Positions 14,853-27,397 are shown, counted from the stretch's first letter. The stretch: DNA of 64,000 nt from Pilatotrama ljubarskyi (GCA_022385805.1 MU277689.1:248001-312000); one strand, 5' to 3'. A program made the numbers and translations. The notes: a model not told the origin generated them from the letters alone.

Positions 14853-15127
14853 TGCAGGCGGCTGCCCCGTCTTCTTGGCAAGCACTGAGATAGTCGGATC
14901 GGACGGTGGAACGGACTCTGAGAGCGTTCCTCATCTGTGGTATCTGGCGCGACGTAACACTACTTGGATTCGGACAACACGCCGGTTAGGACATGCATCG
15001 TACTCCGTGTGGCTGCTTGCAGAATTCAGCATGAAAGCGAGAGCACTGGAGTCCCTCGACTCCGGAAAGACAGACGCTGTGCGGACGGCTCACAGAACAA
15101 GCTACAAATTTGAATGAGCGCTGGCCT

Positions 15128-17120
15128 TCAATCAGCCTTCGCGAGCTCCTCTTGTGCCTGCCTTTGTTCATCCGGCTTTCTCTCCGCGTGCGCCTTGGCC
15201 TCCTTCCGCGCCCTTTTCCATGCGACGAGCTCGCGCACCACCGCTCCGACGAGCGGAGCAGCGACAGAGGCGAAGAGGGGAGTGTAGACAGCGTAGGTAT
15301 GCTCGGCGGGGAAATAAAGCAGCGCGAGCATGCCTGGGTTGAAGAACGCACGCGAGGCGAGGGTGAGGGCGCGTGCGGAGTGCTGGAGCGTCGTTACGGG
15401 TGATGAGCCGGCAGACTCGTGCACCTGCCGAGGATAAGTGATTGAACGTCAGATACACCGGTCAGAGGAAGAAGGCGACGGGATGCACCTCGTTGAGCGC
15501 GTCGAGCGCGGCCTGCACGTCGCCCACGACGTCCTCTCCAACAGGCATGTTTTTGATCTGGTTCACAAGCCGGACGATCGCCTCCAGCGTTTCCCTGCTG
15601 CTCTGGACGTTCTCCAGGGCACGCCTGCGCAGAAGCGCGTCGAGTTCCCAGTCAGTGAATGGTTGCCACCCGGCCTTAGGGTCTGGGTCGACACCCAGAG
15701 GGAGCCCGGGTACACCGAGAAGGGTGAGCAGCTGATATGAGAAGGTATTGAAGGCCGGGACGAGATCGGAGGAGGTCAGACGTGAGATGGGGGAGTGCGA
15801 GGGGTTCAGGAGGACGATGCCGCCCCATTGGGGGAGGAGGAATGCGTTAGAGGGGTTCACGAAGCCTAAGGAGAGGATTCAGGAGAGGATTTAGCTGAAA
15901 TGAACACATGGCGATTGATAGTGTGTGCAGACCTTCATGGTCAAGGATGTGCAAGGGGTTGTTCTTGGAAGAAGGTATGAATAACACAAAGTGGATCACG
16001 GGGTCGTTCGACACGCTGGAGGCTGAAAGCAGATTATATCATAAACACCGCCTACCTGGATCCGTGCAACATTGGTGCTCACATAGCGTCCACTCCGCAG
16101 AGTTGATGAACACAGTCAAGTCTTCTTGCGTGAGCCCGTGCGCGTCTCGGCTTTCATGTTGGATTGGCCTTGGCTGGAAAGCGAGAGGCGCATGGAACTG
16201 CACCTGACTCTCGATCGTGAAGTTGTGCAAGTCAGACAGCTTCGCTAGTAGTGGACCCATCTGGCCTACGCGTCATGAGAACCCCCGTCAGCTACCACAC
16301 CTACGGAACAGCAGGAGAACACTCCGCACGTTGAATGGCGTCCTGCACATCCCACGCCATCGCTGCGCTCCCGCTCGCGGCGTCTTCATTGAGCAAAGTG
16401 AATGCTAGCCGGTATCGTGGAGAGTACTTCATGACGCGCTGCGCTTGTATGCGGGAGGCGGAGTACGAGCTGTACGGCGCAAGCAGCTTCGTCAATGTGT
16501 CCGCCAAACGCCCAAGAGAGACATCGTATGCTATGTGGCCCGAAGCCTGAGTTGACCGTGATCGGGAGAAACATGAGCACTCACATGCCGCGTCGTCTTC
16601 TGGGTACATGTCGTAGCGCAGCTCTCTGCCCTCTACGGTGGATTCGGCGTTTCCCCGTCCAAGTACGACATTGTAGGCCGCCTTTCTGTACGGTCGTTGT
16701 GCATCACCTACATAGGGATATAACAATGACTTACGAGGCGTCCCCAGCCCGTACCTTTAGGTCTACCGCGCTCGCATCGAGCACATGCCTGCCAAACTCT
16801 ACCCAGCGCTGAAGGTCCTGCTGCAGAGACTGTGCCGCGACACCTTCTTGAGCTTCGAGATTGACGTCCACAAGAAAAAATAGCTTTTCATTGTCAGACT
16901 CGGGGTGTAGATTCACAGTACCACGAGTAGTAAGTACCTCTCTATTGCGCTGAGCGTGGACGCGTGAAGCCGGGAGCGACAGCCGTTCGATACTTGTCGT
17001 CTTCCACCACAGGGGAATTGCCAGCAGCACCACAGCCCAGTAAGATGCAATTATGAGCCTTCTAGTAACTACACTTTCAAAACATAGATGAGCAGGATCT
17101 TTGTGATGAGAGGATGCCAT
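15128..17120 (-). CDS. GPI17: GPI transamidase subunit PIG-S / Gpi17
   Basis: ER membrane subunit of the GPI transamidase, which attaches GPI anchors to protein C-termini. Exons in coding order: 17120-16735, 16685-16585, 16530-16330, 16265-16083, 16022-15933, 15865-15489 and 15424-15128. They sum to 1635 nt, 544 residues; human PIG-S is about 555. An N-terminal TM helix LIIASYWAVVLLAIPLWW is followed by the family hallmark KTTSIERLSLP. A lumenal domain contains LHNFTIESQVQF, INSAEWTL and LLPQWGGIVLLNP. The second TM helix TYAVYTPLFASVAAPLVGAV sits near the C-terminus, before a charged tail. It is divergent with the SANT protein gene, 395 bp between start codons. Confidence 0.93.
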
Positions 17121-17515
17121 AGAGTGCGCTGGAGACTGCGACCCGCAGCGTCAATGCCCGATTGGGAAGAGCAGCCACCGAAGTTGTGTCGGAGTCTCAA
17201 GGTGATGGTCGGAGTGTTCCCAGCTACCGGGGGCAATGGCCCCTTATGAGGCGGAGCTCTAAACTGGCTTGTGACACCTGTGGCAGGGGAGTCGACCAGA
17301 GAGCATGACAGACAACCACCACCTCCGGCTCGCCGACGTTCTCGCATCTAGAGGTCGCAAGATACCCAACTGCCGGCCGTCATCTGCTCCAACTCTGCGC
17401 AAAATTACTGCTTGATCGTAATCTCCAACTGTACACTTTGCTTGGGCCCTCACGCTCGCCCTCTTCTGCACCTCTCCCCTCGTTTGTCCAAAAAAACCTC
17501 ACCTACTAATCCATC
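17121..17515. promoter_or_regulatory. Divergent promoter region GPI17 / SNT1-like
   Basis: 395 bp between two oppositely directed start codons, so it must hold both promoters. Pyrimidine-rich runs lie just before the + strand ATG at 17516. Confidence 0.5.
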
Positions 17516-20500
17516 ATGTCCAGCATGGGCGACGGTCGCCGTCTCTCTGGTAATTTACCGCTAACATACGATGTCAGCGCCCCCCCTTCCCACCGTGATT
17601 TCCCAGCTCACTCCTCGTGGTATCCTATGCAGCGGCAGCAACCCGCACCATACACAGAACCCCCATTACCGATTCCCCCAGCCCCACCTACGGCCTATCC
17701 GTACTACGACAGATTCGCTCCAGAGGAGCCACCTGCGCCGCCATCGTTCCGTGAGGGATACACCAATGAGTACGACCCGCATTATTGGCGGACCGACCGC
17801 GAATACTTCCCACCTGCGCCTTCTCCGGAGCGATATCGAACTACGAAGGTTGAACCATGGCCAAGGCCAGCATCATGGCAGGAGCCTGAGCCTGCTCCTT
17901 GGCCAGAAAGACCGCCCGTGCGCGATCCGTACGGCCCTCAGTGGAACAGACCAGCACCACCTCCACCTCCGCCTCCTCCGCGTGAAGCTCCTGCGACGCG
18001 TACTTTCGAACCATCCGCCACTTGGAAGCAATCTCACACCGGTCCAGCACCGTATCCTGAGAGGTATGCGCGTGTATTTGTGGCACACCCTTCGCGTCTG
18101 ACTTGTACACAAAGCTTTGGCCCTCCCAGGGAGCGCCCGGTAGAGCGCTTCCCAGAACCCCCTATAAGGGACTTCAGGGAGCGTCCAGTTGAACCTCAGC
18201 GACCTCGCGAGGTCTTTTCGCCTCCTCAGCCCGCAAGGGAACGATATCGGCCTTACTCGCCGCCGCCACCTCTAGCCCCGCCCTCGGCCGCTCGGAATCG
18301 CTTTCCGTACGTCGGTCCTCGTCCCGATAACCATCGTCCTGCATTTTCAGAGCCAGAATGGGCTCCTGAAGACGACGATCTCTACGCAGACAGAGCAGAC
18401 GGCAGCAGCAGAGAGCCGCCTCCCATGTTCTCAGCTCGCTCAGGGTCAAAAGATCGCGGGAAAAGGCGCTTCCGCGGTCGGGAGAGCACCCAAAGGTCGG
18501 TCAGCCCAGTCTCGCCCCGTCCTGCGCAGCGCTCGTCGACCGGGTACACGGCGACTGCAGCTTCGATTCCGAAGCGAGAATCTCCTGAGTTGCCTCATCT
18601 CCAGCCATTACCTCCCAAACCCTACACCTCCCAGCCTTTGTGTATCCCGCTGGGGCTCGATGAACATCCGTCATCACCTAGGAAACCTGGCTCTCTGTCT
18701 CCCTCGCAGTCGTCTACGGCTAGTCCTTCTCAGTTGCCTCACGTCTCAGGACTGTCTGACTCGAAGAATGGTCTTCCCCCGAAACCGCCTCCCCAGACTC
18801 ACTCAAGCTCCTCTGCGCCGTCTCCCCATCCAGTATCTCGTTCCCAGACTAAGTCTCCTGCGCTCCAGATAACTTCAGTTGCTCAAGTGTCTCCTGGAGC
18901 GGACAGTATGGCATCGACGCCTTGCGACGAGCGAGCCCCTGGACCAAGAAGCACCGCAGCTCCTTCACAGTCACTGTCACAGTCTGCAGCTCTTCAGCAG
19001 AAGCCAGCCGTTAGTGGTCTGTCTGAACGGCCTGCTCAGGCTAGCAATGGATGGAAGAACGGTCAGTTAACGTGTGAACCCCGTCATCTTTCCCATCTTT
19101 TGACCACATAGATAATGTGCGCAGGTCGGCTCTCTTACCTCCAAAGGGCGCCTTCCTTCGTCCCATCAACCCTCGCGATTGACAAGAAGTTGAAGTTCCC
19201 GGATACTGATGCTACCGAGAATGTGACTTCGCCACAAGGCGAGGTTAGTAGTCGTCCAACGCAGCCGGGACGAGGCCCTCCTTTAGTATCTGAAAAGGAC
19301 AAGGAGGACGAAGACGCGTCTGACATGGAGATGTCCCTGCCGGCTTCCCCCGTACGTTCACGTTCACCTGCAGCCCTGTCCGCTCTAGATGTCGTCTCGG
19401 AGGTGAAAGGCCTTCGCGAGCGTGAAGAAGCGCGGTCGAGCGGGGCGGAGGAAGGCAGGGTCGCCAGTGAAGAGGCCGAAGAGGCCGCAGACGACTCTGA
19501 CATGGACATGTCCCCGCCTGCTTCTCCCGTCCTCGCCCCAGCCGCCGTTACGGCCGCTAGCTCACCATCCAATCCACCGATTGTTCGAAGTGCAGCAGGC
19601 GACAAGTCGGAGGCGACTCGCCCCACGCTCTCGATAGACACCTCCGTGGCTTCCCCACAGATGTCTCGGGCGGTTCCTCGCAAGCGGGCCGCGCCGTCAT
19701 CCACCGCATCCACGCCTGAGTCTCGAGCCGATGAATCTGATATGGAGATGTCCTCGCCCACGTCTTCTGCTGCGCCTTCTCCGATGCCTACATCTCCTAT
19801 GTTAGTCGGCCAGCCTGCACCGAAGCCATCGCTGCCTAGTAGGTCTCCTTCACCGGCTGTGGAGAAGGCGTCCTCTACCGCTGTCTCGTCCGATGTTGGG
19901 GCTTCTTCTGCTGTCGCTGAACCCCCCCTCCCTCTTCGTCGCGATGCTGCTGTATCTCCTCTAGTGCCACATGCGACCCTCAAGGTGCCTCAGACGACCG
20001 TCACCAGTGCTATAGCGGAGGCAATGCGTGACGTGACCCAGGAGGCTGAGCTGTCGAGCGTCTCTACCACTCCGCGGATTCGGAGGACGACGGCATCTGT
20101 CGAGCGACCTCATGTAGAAGCGGGTGAGCTTTCGCCGCCTGCTAGCGAGGAGACACTCCGAGAAGAAGCGGAGGGCGCCGAGAAGGATTCTGACGCAAGC
20201 GTGCACTTGGAGAAGGAGCCCTCTTCTGTGTCTCAGAAGCACGCTGCCCCGTCTGCTGCTGAACAAGCCATGACCGAATCGGAGAAGGCAATTATGGACA
20301 TTCCACTGTCCGAGGCTCTTCGGATGGTCGTGCGTCTGCGCATGCTATTCCCCCGTCAGTCACGGGAGGACCTCGTGGACCCGATCATCCTCTCCAATCG
20401 CCACATCGCTGAGCCGGAAGACCCCCGGGAGCCCGAGGCGGAAGCCCTCGTCCAGTCCGTGACAGAGAAGGAACAACAACAGCTTACGGACGGCGGATAC

Positions 20501-22648
20501 GATGGCACGAAGCACTCCCTCCGGAAGCGCTTTGCGGAGCACCGAGCGGCCCTGGCGGAGAAGGTGGAGCGGTTGCGCAAGGAGTACCTCGCTCTGCACG
20601 AGAAGTGGCTCGTGCATTGTGCGAAGTTGGACGACGTCGCGCGGGCGAACGCCCTTGAGGAGGCGGCTGCCACTGCGGGAAGGACCACAAGGCGCTCAGC
20701 TGCCATGGGCGACGCTGTGCGGACGGACCTCGAGATGGAACAAATTCTGGCGAGTCTTGGCAACGAGGAGCTCACTGACGCGAATCACCTCTCCGCCAAG
20801 AACGCCGCGGCCATCCCCGACATGCTCTCCGTGACGAAGGGCCGCGTGGACCCCATCTTCGACGACACGAACAATCTGGTCGAGGATCCGCATTCGTTCT
20901 ATGCGCTCGAGACGGGCATTGATGATTGGACTGAAGAAGAGAAGGCGATATTCATCGAGAAGTACGCCATGTATCCGAAACAATTCGGCATCATCGCCGA
21001 ATACCTCCCGCATAAGACTCCGGCGCAGTGTGTCACGTTCTACTACTTGCACAAGAACACGACCATCGATTTCCGCAAGGTAGTCGCGCAGTACAACACG
21101 GTCGGCAAGCGCACTCGGCGCGGACGTGGCAGCAAGCAGAAGGGAAACGCGTTGCTCGCGGATATCCTGAAGCATGACGACGAACTCTCGAGGGATTCGA
21201 CGCCGAATACGAGTTCCGGCCGACGCAGGCGGGGTCTACCTTCTGCTCCCCCGTCCGCTCCTACTCCTGCAGCCGATGCCGATGCAGGTCCTTCCACAGC
21301 AGCCGTGTCGGAGCCGTCAAAACGAAGCAGCGCGTCGCGGAGGAGCACGACTCAGAATACTCCTGTAGGCACGCCTACCCCAGATCCAGAACCTGCACCC
21401 AAGAGACCTCGACGGCGGGCTAATCCGACGCCTAAAGCCGCAGCGGCCATGGGTCAAGAGGATGGAGACGACATCGCGGTAAGTATATCCGCATTATTTA
21501 CGGGCTGACGTGGAGCTGATCGGTCATTGCGGTGTAGGATGAGGACGTTCGGCCAGCGAAAAGGACTCGCAAGAGCCGCAAAAGCAAGGCGGGTGATACC
21601 GAAGCGACGACTCCCGCGCCTGCGGAGCCCTCTGCTGCATCAACCACGCCTGCAGAGACCAAATTCATCGATCAGACAGAGATGACCGCTCGCAAGAAGA
21701 GTGGTGCCGGTACGACAAACTGGTCAGACGAGGATAAAGGCAAGCACCAGCACTTCCCAGACTAGCAACCCTTCGCTAATTCTGTACGCATTGCAGCCCT
21801 CTTCTTGAAGCTACTTGCTCAACACGGAGACGACTTCAAGCGTATCGCCGCGTCCATGCCTAACAAGGTGTGTCCTGGAGCACCTGAATCATCCGACGCC
21901 GGGAGTCTGACGATGAACGTAGACGACAATTCAAGTTACGTCGTTCTATAAGGCGAACCTCAACGACATGGAGCTCGCCAAGGTTGCAGCACTGGCGCCT
22001 AATCGATCCCCTACCCCTTCCCGAGCCGGCCTTGCGACTTCCGATACTACTGCCCAGCCGTCTACGCCCGCTGCTGAGAATGGGGTGGGTGCTGGACCCA
22101 GCAATCCAGAAGCAAGCAGTGGCAAGAACAGCTCCTCAGCCCCATCCACTGTCAACTCATCTACCGCCCCGCCTCGCCAAATCTCTGTGGATGCCATACG
22201 CGCGCACTTCCAGGCAGCGATGAGCTCCTCCGGCATGCCCAAATCCCCGCCTATCGGCGGAGGGTCTCGAGCCTCGGGAGGCAACGGGACGCCTCCAGCT
22301 CAGGGCGCTGCCGCCGTACATCCTCCAACCACACTGACGACCACATTTCCGTCGTTCTCGTACTCGAACCTTGGACCATCAAACTTCGCCGGTGGCCAAC
22401 CTCCCCCATCGGCTTTTGCCCGGTTGTCCGCACCGCAGCCTGGACCGAATGGGCAGCCCGTCATGCTCGAATTCAGCGACTTTGCTCAGCAACCATGGAT
22501 GTCAGGTCCATACCCGGGGCAGAGCGCGAATGGCTCCCAGATTCCAGGGCTCCCGGCGGCCTTGGAGACGACGGAGGATCTGGTCAGATATCTGGAGCAT
22601 CGGACGCGGCTCACTGCAGGCCAGAACAACGACTCCGATTTCATGTAG
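17516..22648 (+). CDS. SNT1: SNT1/NCoR-like SANT-domain corepressor
   Basis: Probable nuclear scaffold of a Set3C/NCoR-type histone deacetylase complex. Exons 17516-18063, 18130-19061, 19125-21478, 21538-21739, 21797-21867 and 21923-22648 sum to 4833 nt, 1610 residues. The first 66-nt intron could be read through in frame. The N-terminus is Pro/Arg/Tyr-rich and disordered. The middle has three SDM(E/D)MS-P repeats. A helical deacetylase-interacting-like region (about 20280-20790, with EKVERLRKEYLALHEKW) precedes SANT1 (DDWTEEEKAIFIEKYAMYPK, YLPHKTPAQCVTFYYLHK). SANT2 (NWSDEDK, LFLKLLAQHGDDFKRIAASM, IQVTSFYKANL) follows. Intron 4, inside SANT2, begins GC (gcaagc...cag). The C-terminus is Pro/Ser-rich. 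Subfamily by domain order; the symbol is tentative. Confidence 0.88.
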
Positions 22649-23214
22649 TGCTCTGTATTGTTGATCGGTCTGGCGATAGTCGTGCTCTATCTCAAGGATG
22701 ATGCTGTGGATGTTTGTTTACAATGTTTACATAGACCTGTTTATAATGTTCTATGTTTGCTCTGCGTATGTTTGCTAGTCATTGTAGCTACGTCCTAATC
22801 CAGGTTGCATATCTCTCAACGAATAGGCACGTATCTGTATCCGCGGTGTGCCATGTGAAGCCAGTGCGCATGAACGTGCGTACGCTAAACCTGTCTTGGC
22901 TACTGGATGCAACGCTACAATATGTAGTGTTCCGGGTTTGATATGTGATTCTGTTCTATCGACATGAGGAGTACAAATCAGGGACTACCAGAGGGTGCGG
23001 CTGCTTCGCCTTAGCAAGAAGGCTCACGTAGTATGGAGGCCACAATGGAGCGAGTGTACAGCCAAGGGACCTCCAACTACGTGAAAGGTATTCAGCCAGA
23101 TCGTCCTTGCCTGAACAGGAGGCTGAAGTCCGATTGGATGAACGGACAGGGAATGAGTCCGCGAGAATCCGAACAATAAAAATATGCTCAGGAGCAGCTC
23201 GTACAGTGCGAAGA
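22649..23214. other. Convergent intergenic
   Basis: SNT1-like 3' UTR region and sequence downstream of the minus-strand pseudogene. No gene is seen. Confidence 0.4.
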
Positions 23215-24300
23215 ACTCACAGTGCTTGTAGAATCTTGCTGTCCAGCTTCGGAAAGATTTTGTCGCGGAGCAATTGGTACAACTCGCCCGTCATACCGTG
23301 GTCTAGGTTCAATCGATCCCAAGGGATGGCCAACAGACTCCGGTGGCAGACGAGAGAGGTCCTCCGGGCGGATTACGACGCTCGGTAGAAAAAGGCCCTC
23401 GAAGTCGAGACAGTTGCTGGCGAGGGAGAGCACTGTTAATCCGGATAGGCCGACTGTATAACTTGGAATGCGGCCAGTCGAGAGATCCCGCAGGTGTAGG
23501 TGGGTGAGTGATGGCCATGCTTCCGAAAAACGTCCTGATATCGGCGTCGCTGAGCGAGAAGGGTCCACCGGTCACGGGTAGGCGAGCTCCAGTGAGCGCA
23601 GTGCGCGGAGATGGAAGAGGGCGCTCAGTCCCTGCGAAAGACTCGGCTCAAAGATCCGAAGCTCTGTCCTGGAGTCCCGAGAACAGAACAGTCGAGTGGC
23701 TGCATGTTGGGGAATGCACTCGCCCATGCTAAACAGCTTTGAGATTGTTAGAAGCTCGATGGATCGCGACAGGAGTAGCGTTGCACGACAAGCGTCTTGA
23801 GAGCACGGACGTGAAGGCTTCTGACATAGCGTGGTTACATTTTTCCAAATGGAGACCCTGGACAGTGGGGAGATTAACAGGTATGGCCACGTCCCCAGCC
23901 GGCAACTTGACGCTCGAAGAGAGCTTGAGAGTGGTTAGGGCTGGTATATCCGCGAGCGTATTAAGATGGATGATATCGAGAGCGCGTAAGGAATTCAGGG
24001 TGAAGAGCTCCAGTGCATCTATCCGCCGAGTTGGGAGGGTACGACGGACGGATCTAGGGCGGCTACTGCTAGTCAGGCTTTCTGTTGGCACCGCACCATT
24101 GATGACGCTACTTCAAGAGCGAAAGGATATGCAGGGACATGCTGGTGATGTACGGACGGGCATAGGTCTGCGAGCACGAAGATTTTTCGTCAGGACCAGC
24201 TTGATAAGCACGGAGAAACCAGACATATCTTTCGACGTGGTGTGGCCCGGGCCCGGTCAACGTACAGTACGGCAGTGAGATTGACCATCGAAGCCACAAT
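23215..24300 (-). pseudogene. F-box-like/LRR pseudogene
   Basis: Frameshifted relative of the intact gene at 34226-35776. Reading the minus strand in several frames gives SEAWPSLTHLHLRDLS (intact gene: SEAWPSLVSFSIYEAS), GLSGLTVLSLASNCLDFEGL (GLPGLLALAKNCPDLKMI), IRPEDLSRLPPES (VGPEDLSSLPAEP), and in another frame ELYQLLRDKIFPKLDSKI (DVYEIVTSRLFPHLLSKL). An upstream frame has leucine-rich stretches such as LRALDIIHLNTLADIPALTT. Frames change with no intron signals between, and several stops interrupt the N-terminal half, so I call it decayed. The 5' boundary is uncertain. Confidence 0.6.
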
Positions 24301-24433
24301 CTCAGTCAGGCTGCAGACAGTCTCGGTGGATAAGAGGATTGAAAGTGATATAGATATAGTACAACACGCGGCGAGTCAGCGGAACATAGCAGATGGTACG
24401 CAGCAGGCCGATGGCATGGAGGAGAGCATAGTA

Positions 24434-25183
24434 TCATTTGCGCCCTTCAACCATAATGATATGGTATCCGAACTGTGTCTTGACGAGCGGAGAGAGGATA
24501 GGTTTGTCCACTGTCGACGGCTGGAGTGCGAAGGCAGCTTCTTGGAAGGGCCCCTAGAAGATGGTCAACAGGTCAATCCCGGCAGATATCTCGGGGCGGC
24601 GTTCGGAACTGTCATACCACCATGGATCCTCGGACTTGCCATCCAAGGCTTCCTCCCGCTGATGGACTACATTGAGCAGATGGTTTCATCAGCGGAGGCC
24701 GATAGTTTCGACGAACCTTTCGCCTTGTCCTCGGAGTACTCCTGGGCAACCTTGTCGAAACGTTGCCCTTCCTGAGCAAAGTGCGGAGCCAGGTCAGCAA
24801 AGTGAACTATCGCTCCGTCATGTTCGCGCCAACCTGAATCTTCTGGAGTGCTTCTAGGGCTCTGGACTGTTTCTCGCACAGAATGTGGCGAACGTTGACC
24901 GAAGTCGCGGGCTTCAGACCGCCGCCCTTCCCCTGCCGATCACGCGCACCGTCAGATCATCATTCCGAGCACAGAAGAAGGCGACTTTACCTGTAACAGT
25001 GTTGTTCAACACGATGGCATGATTGACCCGCATGATTGGCAGAAGTGTGGCGAATACTGCGCATCACCGTCGTGGACGAACCTTCTTGTCTGCGGACTCT
25101 TCGGTCTTCGTAGCATTGCCTTTGCCACCCGTCTTCTTGTCCGCAGGCTTCTTGTCGTTTGAGCCAGACGCTTTCTTGGCCAT
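24434..25183 (-). CDS. PIN4: Parvulin peptidyl-prolyl cis-trans isomerase, PIN4 (Par14) type
   Basis: Small PPIase of the phosphorylation-independent Par14 class, linked in animals to pre-rRNA processing and chromatin. Exons in coding order: 25183-25082, 24932-24834, 24771-24717, 24658-24618 and 24553-24434. They sum to 417 nt, 138 residues (human PIN4 131). A basic Lys-rich N-terminus ([17 protein letters not shown]) and a GKGGGLK linker precede the catalytic domain: [44 protein letters not shown] and [15 protein letters not shown] at the C-terminus. The CEK cysteine and the terminal FGYHII histidine are retained. All exons are short, so no single open frame shows the gene. Intron 1 is long (149 nt) and might hide a microexon. 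Confidence 0.92.
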
Positions 25184-25657
25184 GCTGTACGGTATAGACG
25201 TCGTGGCGTCCAGTCAGGACTGCGAACGGGCCGGGGCGCCCAACCGTCCTTTGGCGCCGACAGTGATGCGCCCACGCTGCTCAATCGGGTAGCTCTTGTA
25301 GTTCAGTCTGGGCCACAGCGAAGGCTCATTCGATGCACCTCTGGAGAGTGTGAGGCACCATGTTGCCGGCAAGTAGTTCATGAAGCATGTATATTACGGG
25401 GTGTTTGAGACTACACTAGAAATACTAGTTCGGTATGCTACACTGTTGTCTGAATAGACAGGAATGTCCGATGGCGAGAACACAAGAATATTACTGTGAA
25501 GTATAAGATAGTCAATGCAAGAATCCAAGTGGCGTGATAGAATACGATAGTGTTACTGTCCATGGTTAGAACTATTTGCAATATGTAGGAGTAAGAAAGA
25601 GGGCGGACTTGCGAGGGCCGGCGGGCTCTATCGCGTTCGTTTTGGAACGATACAGGA
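25184..25657. other. Intergenic between PIN4 and the adenylating enzyme
   Basis: Promoter of PIN4 and 3' region of the next minus-strand gene. AT-richer than the flanking genes. No gene is seen. Confidence 0.4.
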
Positions 25658-27397
25658 TCACGCGCTAGCGAACATGGCGTCGAGCTCAGCCTTGAACATG
25701 TCCTCGACCGCCCGTCTTCGAACGTTGCCCTTCGTGGCCGTGCGCGGGAGGGTGCCGCGGGGCACGACCACGACCATCTTCGCGGACGTGATGCGCTCGT
25801 GGAGGTAGCGCCTCGAGTGGAAGTGCCGTATCCGGCGGATGATCTCCCGCCGAAGCTGCGCGTCGCCCATCTGCACGCCCAGCGCGGGCTCGACGAAGAG
25901 CGCAGGGCTCGGCCGTCCGTTGCCGACAACGATGCATTCAGCGATGAGGTCCGCGCACGTCTGGCGGACGTTGTCCTCGATCGCACGTGTGTCGCACCGG
26001 AGGCAGTTCTCGCTCTTGATCCAGTCGTCGCCGCGCCCACGGTTGACGTACGCCCCGGGCGCGACCTCGACGAAGAGATCGCCGGTGTGGTATTTGCCGT
26101 CCGCGCTGCGCATCGACTCGTGCGGGCAGTCGCCGGACTCGGGGAGGATGACGAGTTCAAGGAGGCGGGCGTTCGCGTTTTGGTACTCGCTGCCCTCAGC
26201 ACCCTCGGAGACGGGGTCTTCGATCGGAATGAAGGCGTACGCGGTGCCTTCGATCGGGCGCAGCGCAGGGCTGGGTTGGCCGCCCCCGCGTATGGAGAGG
26301 AGCATCGCGCCGCACTCGGTGCTACCGAAGAGGTTCCGGAGCTGGAGATCGTTCGCGTACGCCCACTCCTCGTCCTCGCGCGGCATCTGCTGACCGGAGT
26401 AGAGGATCTCGTCGAGGCTGCGGAGGAGCGCGAGCAGCTTCGGGTTCAGGCGCGCGGCGCGGGCGTGCACGGCGAAGAAAGCGGGGAACTGGTTGAGGCG
26501 GTTGAGGCCGCCGTGGGTGATCATGTGCACGAGCTCGTCCGTCGAGAAGGTGACCGCCTTCGGCTGGATGGTGCAGGCGCCGTTTTGGAAGGAGGCGAGG
26601 AACATGAACGTTTGGCCGATGTGGCACATGCTTCCCCTAATCACGTCCTGTCAGTTACAATTTCTCGCAGGGAACACAATATATGTCGACTGACATGGCA
26701 ACAGTGACGTCCTGGCCGGTCGCGCGCAGCGGCCTGCTGACGGTGGCGGACTTTGACACCATGTTGTCGAGCCACTTGTAGTTGCAACGCAACAGCTTAG
26801 GACGACCGGATGTTGACCCGGATGTGTGGAAGATCATGGCAATATCCTCAGGGGACGCCGGCTCTGGCATGGGCGGCAGAGTCGCGTTGCCGACGTCAAC
26901 ACCGCGCAGGTCGTCGGCGCTGTAGGCGGGGTAGGGACAGTCCGACAGAATGTCAGCCAGGGTCGGCTCATAGATGATGGCTTTGGCGTCGGCGCGCTCA
27001 AGTAGCTCGTAGATGACATCCGGGTTGGGCAACCGGAGCGAAAACAGCTGAGGAATGTAGCCGGCGCGCGCTATCGCGTAGATGTACAGGACATCGACGT
27101 ATGACATGCCATTTGACCTGTTCAAGATATTCGGTGAGTAAGGGATTAATCGTGTGAGTGACGATGGACTTACCAGAGACCGACGACGGATCGTGGTGGG
27201 ATTCCCCCTGCCTGGAGCTTATGCGCTAGGTGGGTCGCGAAGTGTTCTACCTCGGACTGGAAGCCGCTATATGAGATAGGGCACCACGCTCTGAGACCGC
27301 CTTCGCTATCGTAGATTGGTAGCTTGAGGATGGGTTGTGAAGAGTAGACACGGGTGGCCTCGGCGAGAGCGCTCAGGTGCGTCTTCAGGGCGGGCAT
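25658..27397 (-). CDS. Stand-alone AMP-forming adenylating enzyme (NRPS-like A domain)
   Basis: ANL-superfamily enzyme expected to activate a carboxylic acid as its acyl-AMP. Exons in coding order: 27397-27174, 27117-26695 and 26636-25658. They sum to 1626 nt, 541 residues, one adenylation domain plus C-terminal subdomain. Motifs: A3 HTSGSTSGRPKLL, A5 LFGSTECGAML, A7 KYHTGDLFVE, A8-like RGRGDDWIKSEN, and A10 PRTATKGNVRRR with the conserved lysine. No thiolation, condensation or reductase domain follows, unlike fungal aryl-acid-reductase NRPS-like proteins. The substrate cannot be read from the sequence. The domain looks intact. Neighbours (PIN4, a six-hairpin-like protein) do not suggest a pathway. 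Confidence 0.87.

Noticed and set aside
19135..19983. 282-codon minus-strand open frame
   Set aside because: Antisense to the Ser/Pro-rich part of the SNT1-like gene. Its Ser/Ala/Gly bias reflects codon complementarity.
25799..26707. 302-codon plus-strand open frame
   Set aside because: Antisense shadow of the adenylating enzyme. Its composition (Asp/Glu/Arg/Val) is what GC-rich third positions on the other strand produce.
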